Below are positions 13,201 through 23,541 of a stretch of DNA of 64,000 nucleotides, in pieces; positions within the stretch are counted from its first letter, which is position 1, and each line of letters begins with the position of its first letter. The notes under the pieces were generated by a model. The model saw only the letters and a program-made list of their open reading frames with translations. It was not told the DNA's origin and made no database searches. Origin of the DNA: Tetracentron sinense (taxonomy: Eukaryota; Streptophyta; Magnoliopsida; Trochodendrales; Trochodendraceae). Where the stretch lies: NCBI GenBank assembly GCA_015143295.1, contig CM026554.1, forward strand, positions 27,435,215 to 27,499,214, written 5' to 3'. The translations under genes were made by a program, and so were the position numbers.

Positions 13201-13270
13201 CAAAAGATGGGCAATTTCTTTGCATACCAGACGAGGTGATTCGATCCGGTCCTTGTTGAGCAGTCTCCAT
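122..13270 (-). CDS. ECT: YTH-domain m6A RNA-binding protein (ECT/YTHDF-like), 8 coding exons
   Basis: Cytoplasmic reader of N6-methyladenosine in mRNA, judged from its family. My exon model is 13228-13270, 7439-7503, 7155-7329, 5173-5249, 4559-5083, 3454-3990, 1415-1627 and 122-493. All introns are GT-AG, phases agree at every junction, and the total is 2007 nt, or 668 residues plus TAG. Residues 1 to about 415 are a Tyr/Pro/Gln/Gly/Ser-rich low-complexity region, as is usual in this family. The YTH domain spans about 416-560, with [15 protein letters not shown] from 421, VWASTPNGN, then [16 protein letters not shown]. Trp443, Trp500 and Trp505 match the three-Trp m6A cage of YTHDF proteins in identity and spacing. 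The C-terminal tail from about 570 is basic, then acidic. Arabidopsis ECT2 has a similar length (about 667). I do not assign a paralogue number. The start is the only AUG in the short first exon, and I see no upstream AUG in the leader. Confidence 0.93.
1962..1998. repeat. Micro-insertion (11 bp, A-rich) between 13-bp direct repeats, in intron 6
   Basis: GTCCAAAGAACTC occurs at 1962-1974 and again at 1986-1998, flanking TAAAAAAAAAT. The exact 13-bp duplication around an A-tract is what a severely 5'-truncated retroposition event would leave. A simple replication-slippage duplication is the alternative. Confidence 0.55.
2161..2213 (-). repeat. Micro-insertion (15 bp, poly-A tailed) between 19-bp direct repeats, in intron 6
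   Basis: AACTTGATATGCACAACTT is found at 2161-2179 and 2195-2213. Between them the minus strand reads GCCGATCAAAAAAAA, a short tail ending in poly-A. The SINE at 27936-28111 ends comparably with ATTATC followed by A's. Long exact target duplication plus poly-A suggests a LINE-driven insertion almost completely truncated at its 5' end. Confidence 0.6.
5951..6611. mobile_element. Non-autonomous hAT-type MITE in intron 3 of the YTH gene
   Basis: The termini are a perfect inverted repeat starting CAGTGTAGTCAAGGCGT. The 8-bp target duplication GATTAGTG is exact (5943-5950 and 6612-6619). TIRs beginning CAGTG with an 8-bp duplication define the hAT superfamily. The element has no transposase frame. 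Its ends are rich in GCCTAGGC palindromes, the middle is AT-rich with a TA run near 6466-6505, and it contains a repeated TTTTTTCACTAAAAATATC motif. It lies wholly within the intron and leaves splice signals untouched. Confidence 0.92.
7627..10853. mobile_element. 3.2-kb non-autonomous hAT-like composite in intron 1
   Basis: The left end begins CAATGTTTTAAAAC and the right end finishes TTTTAAAACACAG, imperfect inverted repeats. The whole unit is bracketed by an exact 8-bp duplication GCGCCAAC (7619-7626 and 10854-10861). Sub-terminal sequence is built of GAGGC/GCCTC motifs in inverted order. A second copy of the right end lies internally at about 8640-8752, and two related AT-rich blocks (about 7745-8030 and 8400-8640) look duplicated. 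I found no transposase-like frame. It accounts for more than half of the 5.7-kb first intron. Confidence 0.8.
10139..10223. repeat. (CT)n microsatellite, about 41 units
   Basis: This is an uninterrupted CT dinucleotide run inside the composite element in intron 1. In the sense of the YTH transcript it is a GA run. Open frames here encode only Leu-Ser repeats and are artefacts. Confidence 0.95.
10862..13227. other. Rest of intron 1 of the YTH gene
   Basis: AT-rich intronic sequence. Apart from a LINE relic near 11.2-11.4 kb, a short CAT/ATC repeat near 11735-11765, a T-run near 12843-12861 and a GAGA run next to the donor (13149-13166), I see no coding potential or element boundaries. Confidence 0.5.
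11170..11425 (-). pseudogene. Relic of a LINE (L1-type) ORF2 C-terminus
   Basis: The minus strand around 11280-11355 translates to [22 protein letters not shown] followed by a stop. This resembles the W-x-(I/L)-W-x-E-R-x-x-RIFEDK stretch near the end of plant L1 ORF2 proteins, after the zf-RVT domain. The frame is open for only about 25 codons and shifted upstream, so this is a decayed fragment. The assignment rests on one short motif. Confidence 0.45.
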
Positions 13271-13525
13271 AAATCAAAGATCTTGAAGGCCAACACAAGA
13301 ATCAAAACTAATTTAATCTAACGTAATAAAATACAGAAAAGAAAAAGTAGAATCTCTATGTGGTTTTGGTTTGGTGTTGCGGTGGGCAAAAGAACAGAAC
13401 TAGAGAGGGAGAGAAGGAGAGAGGGAGAGGGTTTTAGGGTGTAAAGAGTCGATAGAGGAAACGTCTAGGTTAAGGCTATGAGGAGGAAGGCAGGACGCCC
13501 CTCGATTTTTTTATTTTATAAGAAA
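13271..13525 (-). promoter_or_regulatory. 5' leader and core promoter of the YTH gene
   Basis: On the minus strand a TATAAAATA box lies at 13512-13520. A start site about 30 bp downstream would give a leader of roughly 210 nt. The leader has a CT-rich tract (13400-13430 on the plus strand reads as GA-rich) and an ACCCTAAAAC element resembling a telo-box, both common in leaders of plant housekeeping genes. I found no AUG before the start codon at 13268-13270. The TSS is inferred, not seen. Confidence 0.4.
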
Positions 13526-13709
13526 ATACAATAACATGCCATAAATTTCTTTGCCTTCTTAAAGGCGGTTTCCTAACTTTTCTTGGTTTCCCTTGAATTA
13601 GAATTAGAAGTCATGTGTCACCAAGAGTTAAAGACCCTTTTTTTAGTCAGATGAGTTGGATCCAAGCCTCATGTGATCCCATGTGTGCGGATTGGCCTAT
13701 GTGTGTGAG

Positions 13710-14277
13710 TAGGGATGGCAACGGCCGGTTTTGGTTTGGGGCACCCCCAACCCTACCCCGTTCCTAATGGAAAGACTTCTCTACCTTGTTCCCGTCCCAA
13801 AGCTGGTCGGGCTGATTATGATTTATCAAAAGTCTTCTTCACCAGTCTCATCTTGTCTCCGTTAAGCACTAGTCGGGGCAGGGCAGGGCAATATTTCATA
13901 TTATAAGCGATATATTTAAGGAATTTTAAGATTAACTTAATGCTATGTTTAGTTGCAGAGAAAATTGATGAAAACATAAAAAAGAAAAGAAAATTTTAGA
14001 TTTTTAATACAATTTTTAGTTGTGTTTTGTCTAATTTTCTTTTCTTTTCCATGTTTTTACTTATTTTCTCGACAATCAAACATGGGGTAAGGGTAAAATA
14101 GTACCTTCATATTATACATGGGTGGGGTGGGGCAACTTAAACCCATTCCCGGCCTGAACCCGAGTCGGGTTTAACCTTCAACTCTCAAACCCGCCCCTAC
14201 CAGTTTAAGAGCACCCCAAACCAGTCCCAATAGGGGCAGGGCGGGTTACCCGATTAACCCGGCTCATTGTCATTCCT
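13710..14277. mobile_element. hAT-like MITE upstream of the YTH gene
   Basis: It starts TAGGGATGGCAAC and ends with the inverted counterpart (CATTGTCATTCCT, two mismatches). Both arms are GC-rich, with ACCCCG/CGGGG motifs, around an AT-rich centre. I could not find a convincing 8-bp target duplication, so boundaries are approximate. It sits about 0.2 kb upstream of the inferred promoter and contains the smaller foldback MITE at 13945-14083. Confidence 0.55.
13945..14083. mobile_element. Foldback MITE (about 139 bp) nested in another MITE
   Basis: The ends ATGTTTAGTTGCAGAGAAAA and the inverted TTTTCTCGACAATCAAACAT form a long imperfect hairpin. A second member of similar size lies at 29616-29750. 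Confidence 0.55.
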
Positions 14278-14279
14278 GA

Positions 14280-14350
14280 GGTGTGTAATTTCCCTTAACA
14301 AAAAATAGAAAAAGATGTGTGTAATTTCCCTTAACAAAAAATAGGAAAAA
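14280..14350. repeat. Two-copy tandem duplication, about 34 bp
   Basis: The block containing GTGTGTAATTTCCCTTAACA followed by AAAAATAG occurs twice in direct succession. Confidence 0.85.
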
Positions 14351-14450
14351 ATGGACATATGAGAGAGGGCATAATATTATGCAAGCAGGGCTCTCAAATG
14401 AGACCTCTCTACACAGTTTGTTTACCTCACATAGATGGAGTCGTGCTAGC

Positions 14451-15296
14451 TAGGGGTGGCGATTGGGTTGGGCTGGCTCGAAGCCCGATTGTTTGGCCAA
14501 AATTTTGGGTGGGTTGAGTCTTCCTTACTTTGGTCCGGGCTGAATTTTGACAAAAATATGAGCCTGAAATAAATTTTGAGCTAAGCTTGGGCTGCCCTTA
14601 GTCTAGCCCGAACTAAAGATATTATATATATAGGTGATTACACACCTAGCAGACCTAGGTGATTGCTAATGAGAAATGTTCTTGTAAATTATATATATAT
14701 TATATATAGGTATGCTAGGTGTGTAATCATCTCCTACTATTGAATAGAACTTCCTCCAACAAAATAAAGTTGTTGGGCACTTCTATTACTCAATCCAAAA
14801 ATGGATCTCATCTTTGGATTAATGTTAGACTGTAAATCAATGTAGTCATGAACTGGGTTTTCATTCTACACAAGGTATTAGAAAAAACCCATAAATTGGA
14901 TAGATAAATTAATAAATACATGGATAGATTAGATTGAGAATCAACAAACTCGACTATTGCCAACTAATCTTCAACATCTGTTTCACCAATGTCAACAATC
15001 TGCGGGGCCACAAGCAACTTGAGGCATTTCAAATTTAAAATAGCAAGTCATAAGAGCAATATCACCCAAAAGGGTCTCAAGAAAGAACTTGGCCAGACCC
15101 AAATTCAGCTTCGCCCGAACTCAGTCCACACTTTGCATACTTTGAGTTAGCCCGAACTCAGTCCAAAGCCCGATATTATTTGTGAGCCGAACTTCGGCTG
15201 GAGGTGCCCGGGTTGAGATTGGACCAAGATTTTAAACTTAAGGCTGAGTTTAAGCTTTCCCCAACCCAACCTAGCTTGACCGATTTACCACCCCTA
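14451..15296. mobile_element. Non-autonomous hAT-type element, 846 bp
   Basis: It begins TAGGGGTGGCGATTGGG and ends with the inverted match ACCACCCCTA, with about 25 bp of imperfect TIR. An exact 8-bp duplication GTGCTAGC lies on both sides (14443-14450 and 15297-15304). Internally there is a smaller inverted repeat (GATTACACACCTAGC near 14636 against GCTAGGTGTGTAATC near 14715), possibly a nested MITE. It has no transposase. Confidence 0.88.
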
Positions 15297-16080
15297 GTGC
15301 TAGCCCTAATCTTGGGCATTCTCTCCTCTCATCCAAACACCAACACATGTCCTTACTTTCAACAAAAATTCAACATATGTCCTTATTTTAATAGGTGTTT
15401 GTTTTTTACTGAGAGTAGGGAATGGCTAAGGGTAGAGCTAGCACACCTCATATTGTAACGCTCCAAAATCCCTCCTTGGTAATAATGAGGCTTTGGGCCC
15501 GTGACACCGCTTAAACCTACTTAACTCCATATAAAGCAATATTAAAATGAGTCTATAAAAATTTCTTATTAAAATAGCAATAGTAATAACAATCATTCAT
15601 GTATAAAATGAATTAACCATCATGTACAACCTATGATCCCCACAGTATGATTTAGACTTAAGCAACATCATAAACCCGAAAGTATCAAGTACCTATTACA
15701 ATCATTTTAATACAATAGAAATCTAACAATATGCAAAAGAAAATGTCTAAGTCCACTCCTCCTTTTGGAGATCACCTACTCTCTCTTTCTCGTACAGCTT
15801 CTTTAACCTATGGCTCGATGGCTCGCTCTGACTCCAAACCTGCCAACAATGACAGGTCGATTGAGTATTGAAAACACTCTGTAGATATCCAGTCTAACTA
15901 ACAATAATAATAACTTATATTCATAACCAATATCAGATTCATGCAACAGTTACAAAATTAATAACAGGTTTGTATGGCATTTACATAATCCATGACCGAT
16001 TCATATGGCATCATTTGACATTTACATAATCAGAATGCAGAAATATGTGAGCATATCATGACATGTTTCATTGCCCTTAT

Positions 16081-16440
16081 AATTCAGTGTTCATGATTCA
16101 GTACTTGCAATTCAGTGTTAATGTCCGACAACGCATGATAAGTTCCATATTCATATTTCAGTACTTGTAATTCAGTGTCAATGTCTGACAACGCATGATA
16201 AGTTTTATATTCATATTTCAGTACTTGTAATTCAGTCTCAAAATCCTATAACGCATGATGAGTTCAACAACATATGATAAGTTTGACAATGAATGATAAG
16301 TTCCAACAACGCATGATAAGTCTAACAACGTATGATAAGTTCCAACAACTTATGATAAGTCTGACTACGCATGATAAGTTCCGACAACGAGTGATAAGTT
16401 CAATGTTCATGTTTCAGTGTACTTGTAATTGATGCACTTG
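16081..16440. repeat. Degenerate tandem repeats inside the solo LTR
   Basis: The motif CAACGCATGATAAGTTC and variants recur at least ten times, first as three longer units containing CAGTACTTGTAATTCAGTG, then as short 18-22-bp units. Such internal minisatellites are seen at the equivalent part of the other LTRs here, with unrelated unit sequence. Confidence 0.8.
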
Positions 16441-17154
16441 TTCTTGTACTTGTTCTTATGCTTGTAATTTATGCACTTATTCTTATACTTCAGTGTCCAT
16501 GCAATACTCATGTCATGTTTGTGTACTCGTGAGACTTGTAAACTACATTTATGTGAATTTGTGCTTAAGTGTCGTGATTAATATCCGAACTCGATCACCT
16601 TTTAGATATCGATCTTTCGCCTAAAAACTCCGTTAGGGTATATCTATCTAGTTAGAGAATTCCCGACCTGGAAGACCTCCTTTAAGCTTTGGCCTACCCG
16701 AATATCGATTACCATATAATATAGATAGGACTTAACTTATCATGCCAATATTAAATATTGGTTTAACAAAATCTCATGAGTTCAATAATATCATCTTAAA
16801 CATTTAACGTTTCCAAGTCATCATAGGAACTATCAATATTTCCTTAACCTAATTAATTTCATAATTTCCATAACTCTATTTTAACATTTTACATTTCTAA
16901 GCATTTAAATTAATACATTTAATCAATTATTTATATGTAAATTGACCTTCCTCCATTTTTCACACACCATCATCCATTCTCATCCATCCATAAACCATAA
17001 TTATGTCATCCAACCCATCCTCCATCATTTTCATTTACCAATTAACATAAACAATATTAAACATTAAATTACAACATCAATTCTCATTTTCATGTTAGCA
17101 AAAACCCTTAAACATATGCATTAGTCTATTTCAAGTTCAAGTATAGAGATCTAC

Positions 17155-17800
17155 TCATATTTATGTTAAACATTCAATAATCTTGCCTCAATAGTATAAA
17201 ATCATGTAATAAACATAATAGAATTAATTTAGAAGAGATATTAATCATTCATACCCAATAAAGCTTTTAGCACATGCAAAACCCTCATTTCATGAGTAAA
17301 ATCCTTCATTTATGCTTACTACCTAACAATCTTTGCATAATCATGTAATACATTTGATAATCTACTAACATTCTTATTTAAACATGCAAAACATCTTAAG
17401 ATGGTTATATTAGAGAAGATATCAATCATTCATACCCTCCAAATCAACATAAGCAAAATCAATTATTTTCCTACAACAATTATTTCTCTTATCATATCTA
17501 GCAAAATCTCTTAAATTAGAGTAATAGTCCATTCCAAACTTTAAACATGATAATTTATCCATATTTATGTTAAACATTCAATAATCTTGTCAAATCATAA
17601 TAATAAAACATACTAGAATTAGATTAGAAAGTATATCGACCATCCATACACAATAGAGCTTATAGTACATACAAAACCCTTATTTCAAGAGTAAAATCTC
17701 TCATTCATGCTTATTACCTAACCATCTTTGCATAATCATGTAATACCCTTGATAATTCATAAATATTCTTATTTAAAATATGCAAAACATTTACGAAATT
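17155..17800. repeat. Diverged direct duplication (about 0.24-kb copies, about 0.4 kb apart)
   Basis: The block from ACATTCAATAATCTTG through CATAATCATGTAATAC and TTCTTATTTAAA at about 17170-17385 recurs at about 17573-17785. It is internal to the solo LTR. Confidence 0.7.
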
Positions 17801-18080
17801 TAGATTAGAAAAGATATCGACCTTAGGGATCATTCCCTTCGATCCAAATCGCTTGAGGATGCTCCTCGAGGCTTTGGGGGTAATCTCCAAACCAAATCCT
17901 CATTCTCCAAGCAAGATGCTTATTCTCCAAGTAAAACCCCTCTTAAAATCATAAGTTTTTCCCTTCTTCTCTCCCAAATTAACTTTAAAACTTCTTTCTC
18001 CTTGAAACCCTCGAATTAGAATGTCTATTTATAATATAGGGGTTCAAAACCCCAATTTCCGTAAGTGTTTAAAAAATTTT

Positions 18081-18176
18081 GTGCGCGATGTGCGATCGAT
18101 CGTGACTTTATTGCGATCAATCGCAAGCTTCTAACTTTGGTGCGATCAATCTCAACATATGGACGATCGATCGCAA
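18081..18176. promoter_or_regulatory. GCGATCGATCGC-type palindrome cluster in the LTR
   Basis: There are four TGCGATCGATCG-like or TGCGATCAATC-like motifs in about 95 bp, at the position where related LTRs carry ACCGATCGATCGGT arrays. The motif is palindromic. Its role is unknown, and its place in the 5' part (U3-like) of the LTR suggests a cis-regulatory or structural function. Confidence 0.5.
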
Positions 18177-18768
18177 CCAGCACAGTCTCTAGTTTCTCAA
18201 CAGCACAACAACAACACCCTTTCTTCTTCAGTATCAGCCCATCAGCATACTTATTTTTCTTTAAAATATTTAAGTAAATGTTTTTAACTTTTCATTTCAT
18301 TTACTTTAACTTTTAAATTTAAATAAGGAAGTACCCCCCATTTGGATTCAATAAAAATAGAAAATCCAATTACTAATAAATCAACTCATTTTCCAATTTT
18401 AGATTAAAAACTGAAAATCTCATCATCATAAGATTTTTGATAGTCGAGTTAACCACTCTATACTTAATAATAAAATCTCATAAAATCACATACCTTTATT
18501 TAACCTATAAACATCCATTTTCAGGAAAAATCATCTCAAAATTCAATAATTTATGTTTTTGCTAAAATTATACCCTTCTTATAATTTCTATTATTCTTGT
18601 ACTTAGTTGTTTTTAATTTGACCTAAGATCATTAAGTGCCGAAATATTAAATGCATGACACCAATATCAAGATTATCATTTAATGTGCACAAACATTAAG
18701 ACACAGTTTTTGGGTCTCTACATATATAGAGGAGACTAAGGATTGGATCCCTTGGTTTGGCGTTTGAT

Positions 18769-20962
18769 TGTAGGGGGATCTGGATAAAATTTATGCGAAA
18801 GCTGGATCCTCTAGATCTTAACACCATAGAAAACATCAAAATTATCTAAGAGTTTTAGTTATATCACATCGGTGAATGTTTTTCACCGGTGAAGCTTAAT
18901 CCACTTGAACCGTCAGAATTCTTTGTAAAGATTTCTCCGAAAAAATAATAGAAACTCGATCCTTGTTTTTCACTATTCCTGCGAAGTTTTAGAATCTCCT
19001 TTAGAATTATATAAGCAAGAGAAAGAAGATGAAGTAATGGTGTAGACCTTCTATCACCAAAAGTACTAAGGTTCAAAACCCTAGAAAAGCAAAACCCAAT
19101 TTGCACCACCTATATAACTCACGAAAATCCCTAGGGATCTCCCTAGGGTCTCACGGTTTGGAGAGAGAGAGGAGAGAAGAGAAATTTTTTTGGAGAAAAG
19201 CGCTTAATGAACTAGGGTATTAGGGTATATATAGAGTAGGATCTTATCCTAATCCTACTCCAACTTGATCTTATCAAGTAGGATTTATTAATTAACAATA
19301 ACTCTTATTATTAATTAAATAAACTCATACTTAATCTATAACTACTTTAGTTATAGTAATCCTACTAATTAAAGAGTCTCTATTATAAGAGGATTCCTTA
19401 ATTAAAAGGGATAAGTCAACATCCTACACAATGAGGAAACCTAGTCAAACTAGGAGTTCTATGGGGCATGAATTTTGAGGAGTTAAAACTCCTTTTTGTA
19501 ATCCAATTACAATTCCATCTTAATCCTAATTGCAATCCAACCATTGGATTTAAATTCCATAATTAAAGGAATTATATTTCAACAATTATTCAATTAAACA
19601 AATCCTAATCCAATTAGGATTCCTCAAGTGGGTGCCCCACCCTAGGGTTTAATCCTATGGGTTTTGGCCCATATTAAAGGTTCATTTTAACGGGTTTATG
19701 GATCTGGGTCAAACTCATTTCTCCTTTAATTATGTTAATTAAATAATTGCTAAAATAATCCATATGTTTAAATTAACAATTAATTTAAATAATAGATTAA
19801 CTTTTAATCTATTTAATTAAATGATTAACTTTTAATCACTTAAAATAATTGATTAAATTTTAATCAATTATTGAGCTTGTATTTCTTATGTGAGCACCTC
19901 TACAGATTGCTCTGAGACATTCTTACCCTGACTTATCCAATGTTATCTCATTTACCCTAAATGAGATTTACATCAAAATTGCAAGTGACATGAAATATTC
20001 ATGTTGCAATTGAATCTCAGTGTATGAACATTAACCATTACGAATCCCGCCACATGAACTTTTAAATTCAATTTATCATTCCAAATACATTATCCCTAAT
20101 GGGCCTTCGAGATTGACATACTATCTAACCCATAGTCCATTGCAAATCATTCGGGTTTCCAAGACTTATGATTAAGCCATGAGAAACAATTTCTCATGAA
20201 AAATATTTTGAGAAAATCATTTTATAAGTATAATACTTTTTAATAAGAGTATATTTCAAAACTTATTTTATTTTCAAAATCACATGCGCAAGATTTGAAC
20301 TTAATCAATAGTCTTACTCGGAACTTGGATAATCTCTCAAATTAATAAGCATGGATTTCTTGTTTGAAATTCATCATGACTCGAACAACTTTCTGACTAT
20401 CCAACTGTCACTATATTGTATTCTCTAAGTTAGAAAATACGTTGGTGGAATCAAAACAGTCAGATCACCGCTCAGTCATAGATGAACTCATCAGATCTAA
20501 GGATCATCAAAACCGTTCAATGTAAATGAGAAACCAACTATCTGATAATATTTTATGCAAGAGGTCTCTCATTGAATGCAATCAGTCAGTGTACATTTAA
20601 GCACTCATATGCTGATGTGTAGTCTCCACTACAATAGTTCGAGATAGAACTACATCTTAACTATTGAGAACATTTTAGCATTCTGGGAGCTATATAAGTG
20701 AAGTGCCCAGTTTCACCCATAGCTGTGACTATATAAGGTATAAGAAACCGGAAAGTTATATCTGCTTGTGATAATCTAATCATATAACTTTCTTACAATA
20801 TATTTTATGGACCTTTATCGATATCTTATATCGTATAGATCATCTCATGATCATGGTCAATTACCTATAATGAATACACAATAGATTAAGAAGAAGTCTT
20901 ATTTAATTAAATTAATAAGAATCTAACAATCTAAATGACTTTTCTGGGTATCATGTCTAACA
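18769..20962 (+). mobile_element. Solo LTR (family S), 2.19 kb, plus orientation
   Basis: It begins TGTAGGGGGATC and ends ATGTCTAACA. It is flanked by an exact 5-bp duplication TTGAT (18764-18768 and 20963-20967). The second member of the same family lies inverted at 21306-23536. It has no internal coding sequence. The TG...CA ends with a 5-bp duplication are characteristic of LTR retrotransposons. I cannot tell copia from gypsy from the LTR alone. Confidence 0.92.
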
Positions 20963-20967
20963 TTGAT

Positions 20968-21300
20968 ATGCTCGGTCATTAGGACAAATTCTAACCAAGG
21001 TTGCAGCCCAACTGGAACAAATCTCTAGCTCTTTTTTTGAGCCTAGGTTGATTCAGGCCCTCATTTCCAAGGCCTTCCTAGATGAGGTTAGGACAACAAA
21101 AAAGCCCGGTTTGACTTGACCCTCCTCTACAAATAATAATGTATGATATTTTATTTTTAGAAACATATTTTATTTGATTATTACAAATTATTTTATTCTG
21201 ATATTACTTAAATATCTCTCCTATAAGGTTTGCGGATTACATTTCAATCACACAACGAGACGATGGAAGATGTGAATCCCTTTTACTTAACATTGAAGTT
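20968..21300. other. 333-bp spacer between two inverted solo LTRs
   Basis: This is the DNA between the inner target duplications of the two solo LTRs. I see no gene and no recognisable element. Confidence 0.6.
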
Positions 21301-21305
21301 GTTGG

Positions 21306-23536
21306 TGTTAGACATGATGCTCAGAAAAGTCATTTAGATTGTAAGATTCTTATTAATTTGATTAATAGAGACTTCTTCTATATCTATTGTGTATATTCAT
21401 TATGGATAATTGACCATGATCATGAGATGATCTATACGATATGAGATATCGATAAAGGTCCATAAGATATATTGTAAGAAAGTTATGTGATTAGATTATC
21501 ACAGGCAGATATAGCTTTCCTGTTCATTATACCTTATATAGTCACAGATATAGGTGAAGCTGGACACTTCACTTATATGACTGTCACTATGTTAAGATGT
21601 TCTCAATAGTTGAGTGTAGTTCTATCTCGAACTATTGTAGTGGAGACTACACATCAACATATGAGTGCTTAAATGTACACCGACTGATTGCATGCAATGA
21701 GAGACCTCTTGCATAAACATACTATCAGATAGTTGGTCTCTCATTCACATTGAACAGTTTCAATGATTCTCGGATCTGATGAGTTCATTTATAACTGAGC
21801 AGTAATCTAACTGTTTTGATTCCACCAAAGTATTCTCTATCTTAGGGAATATGATATAGTGACAGTTGGATAGTTATAAAGTTGTTCGAGTAATAATGAA
21901 TTTCAAATAAGAAATCCATACTCATTAATTTGAGAGATTATCCAAGTTCTGGGTAAGACAGTTGATTAAGCTTAAATCCTGCACAGGTGATTTTGAAACA
22001 AAATAAGTTTGAAATATATTTTTATTAAAATATATTATACTTATAAAAAGTCTTTTCTCAAAATGTTTTACATAAGAAAATGTTTCTCATGGCTTAATCA
22101 GAAGTCTTGGAAACCCGAATGATGTACAATGGGCTATGTGTTAGATAGTATAAATAATTTCAAAGGCCCATTAGGGATAATGTAATTGGAAGGATAAATT
22201 GAATTTAAAAGTTCATGTGACGGGATCCGTATTAGTTAATGTTCTTACACTGAGATTCAATTGCAACATGGATATCTCACATCACTTGCAATTCCGATAA
22301 AATTCCTATTTAGAGTCAATGAGATAACATTGGGTAAGCCAATGTTTGAATGTCCCAGAGTAATCTGTGGAGATGCTCACATAAGAAATACAAGCTCAAA
22401 AATTGATTAAATAATAATCAATTATTTAAATGATTAAATGTTAATAATTGATTAAATAGATTAAAAGTTAATCTATGGTTTAAATTAATTGTTAATTTAA
22501 ATTGAAAGATAATATTAGTAATTATTTAATTAACCTAATTAAAGGGGAAATGGGTTTGACCCATATCCATAAACTCATAAAGGATGGACCTTTAATATGG
22601 GCCCAAACCTATGGATTAAAACCCTAGGGTGGGGCGCCCAATTTAGTTCTCCTAATTAGATTAGGATTTGGTTAATTGAATAATAACTCTTTTAATTATG
22701 GAATTAAATTTCAATACTTGGAATGCAAGTAGGATTGAAAAAAAATGGAGAAGTGTTGTAATTGGATTACAACTAGGAGTCTAAGACTCCCCTATAGCTC
22801 ACGCCCCCTATGGTTCACGCCCCCCACCCCCCTTTGGATGGTCTCCTAATTGGATTAGAATTCCTTTATTGGGGTGTTTGGTTAATCCTTTAAATTAAGG
22901 AATCCTCTTTTGAGAAGGACTCCTAAATTAGTCGGTTTACTATAAGTAAAGTAGTTATAGATAAACTAGGTTTTTATTTAATTAATAATAAGAGTTATTA
23001 TTAATAAATAAATCCTAAGGGATAAGGTATAATTGGATTAGGATTAGGATACTATCCAAATCCTATAAATACCCCATCACCCCAAAACGTTTGAGGGTGA
23101 TAATTATTATTCTCTCTCTCTCTCTCATCTCTCCTCTCCAAAACCGTGAGCCCCAAGGGAGACCCCCTTGGATTTTCGTGAGCTACATAGGGTTCTCTTA
23201 GTTGAGTTTTTAAATCTTAGAGTTTTGAACTCTAGAGTTTTGGGTGATAGAAAGTCTACACTAACATTCCATCTTTTTCTCTTTGGTTCTTCAATACCAA
23301 GTAGAGATTCTAAAGCTTCGTGGGGATAGCAAAAAATAAGGATCGAGATTCGAGTATTTCTTCAAGAAATCTTTACAAAGAGTTCTGACGGTTCGAGTGG
23401 ATATTTGCTTTACCGGTGAACATCATTCACCGAGGTAATATGACTAAAACGAGTAGATAATTTTAGTTGTTTTCTATGGTGTAAAGATTATTGAGATCCA
23501 GTTTCCGCATATTTTTTTTATCTGGATCCCCCTACA
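21306..23536 (-). mobile_element. Solo LTR (family S), 2.23 kb, minus orientation
   Basis: On the minus strand it starts TGTAGGGGGATCC and ends TGTCTAACA. It has an exact 5-bp duplication GTTGG (21301-21305 and 23537-23541). It matches 18769-20962 in reverse over its whole length with moderate divergence, for example the shared segment around ACCGGTGAA near the outer ends. Different target duplications on the two copies show two independent insertions. Confidence 0.92.
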
Positions 23537-23541
23537 GTTGG

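Larger units (their letters stand above)
15454..18722 (-). mobile_element. Solo LTR of a gypsy-type element, 3.27 kb, minus orientation
   Basis: Read on the minus strand it starts TGTAGAGACCC and ends GGAGCGTTACA. The flanks are CATAT and TATAT (4 of 5 match). Its ends and internal order match the LTRs of the chromodomain gypsy elements further right, especially the solo LTR at 51428-53841. No PBS, PPT or coding region adjoins it, so it most likely arose by LTR-LTR recombination. It holds a decayed copy of the LTR peptide (minus strand, about 15762-15852) with a stop where the conserved Trp should be. Confidence 0.8.

Noticed and set aside
18769-23536. One large DNA transposon with 2.2-kb terminal inverted repeats
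   Set aside because: Each arm has TG...CA ends and its own different 5-bp target duplication (TTGAT, GTTGG). They are therefore two solo LTRs.
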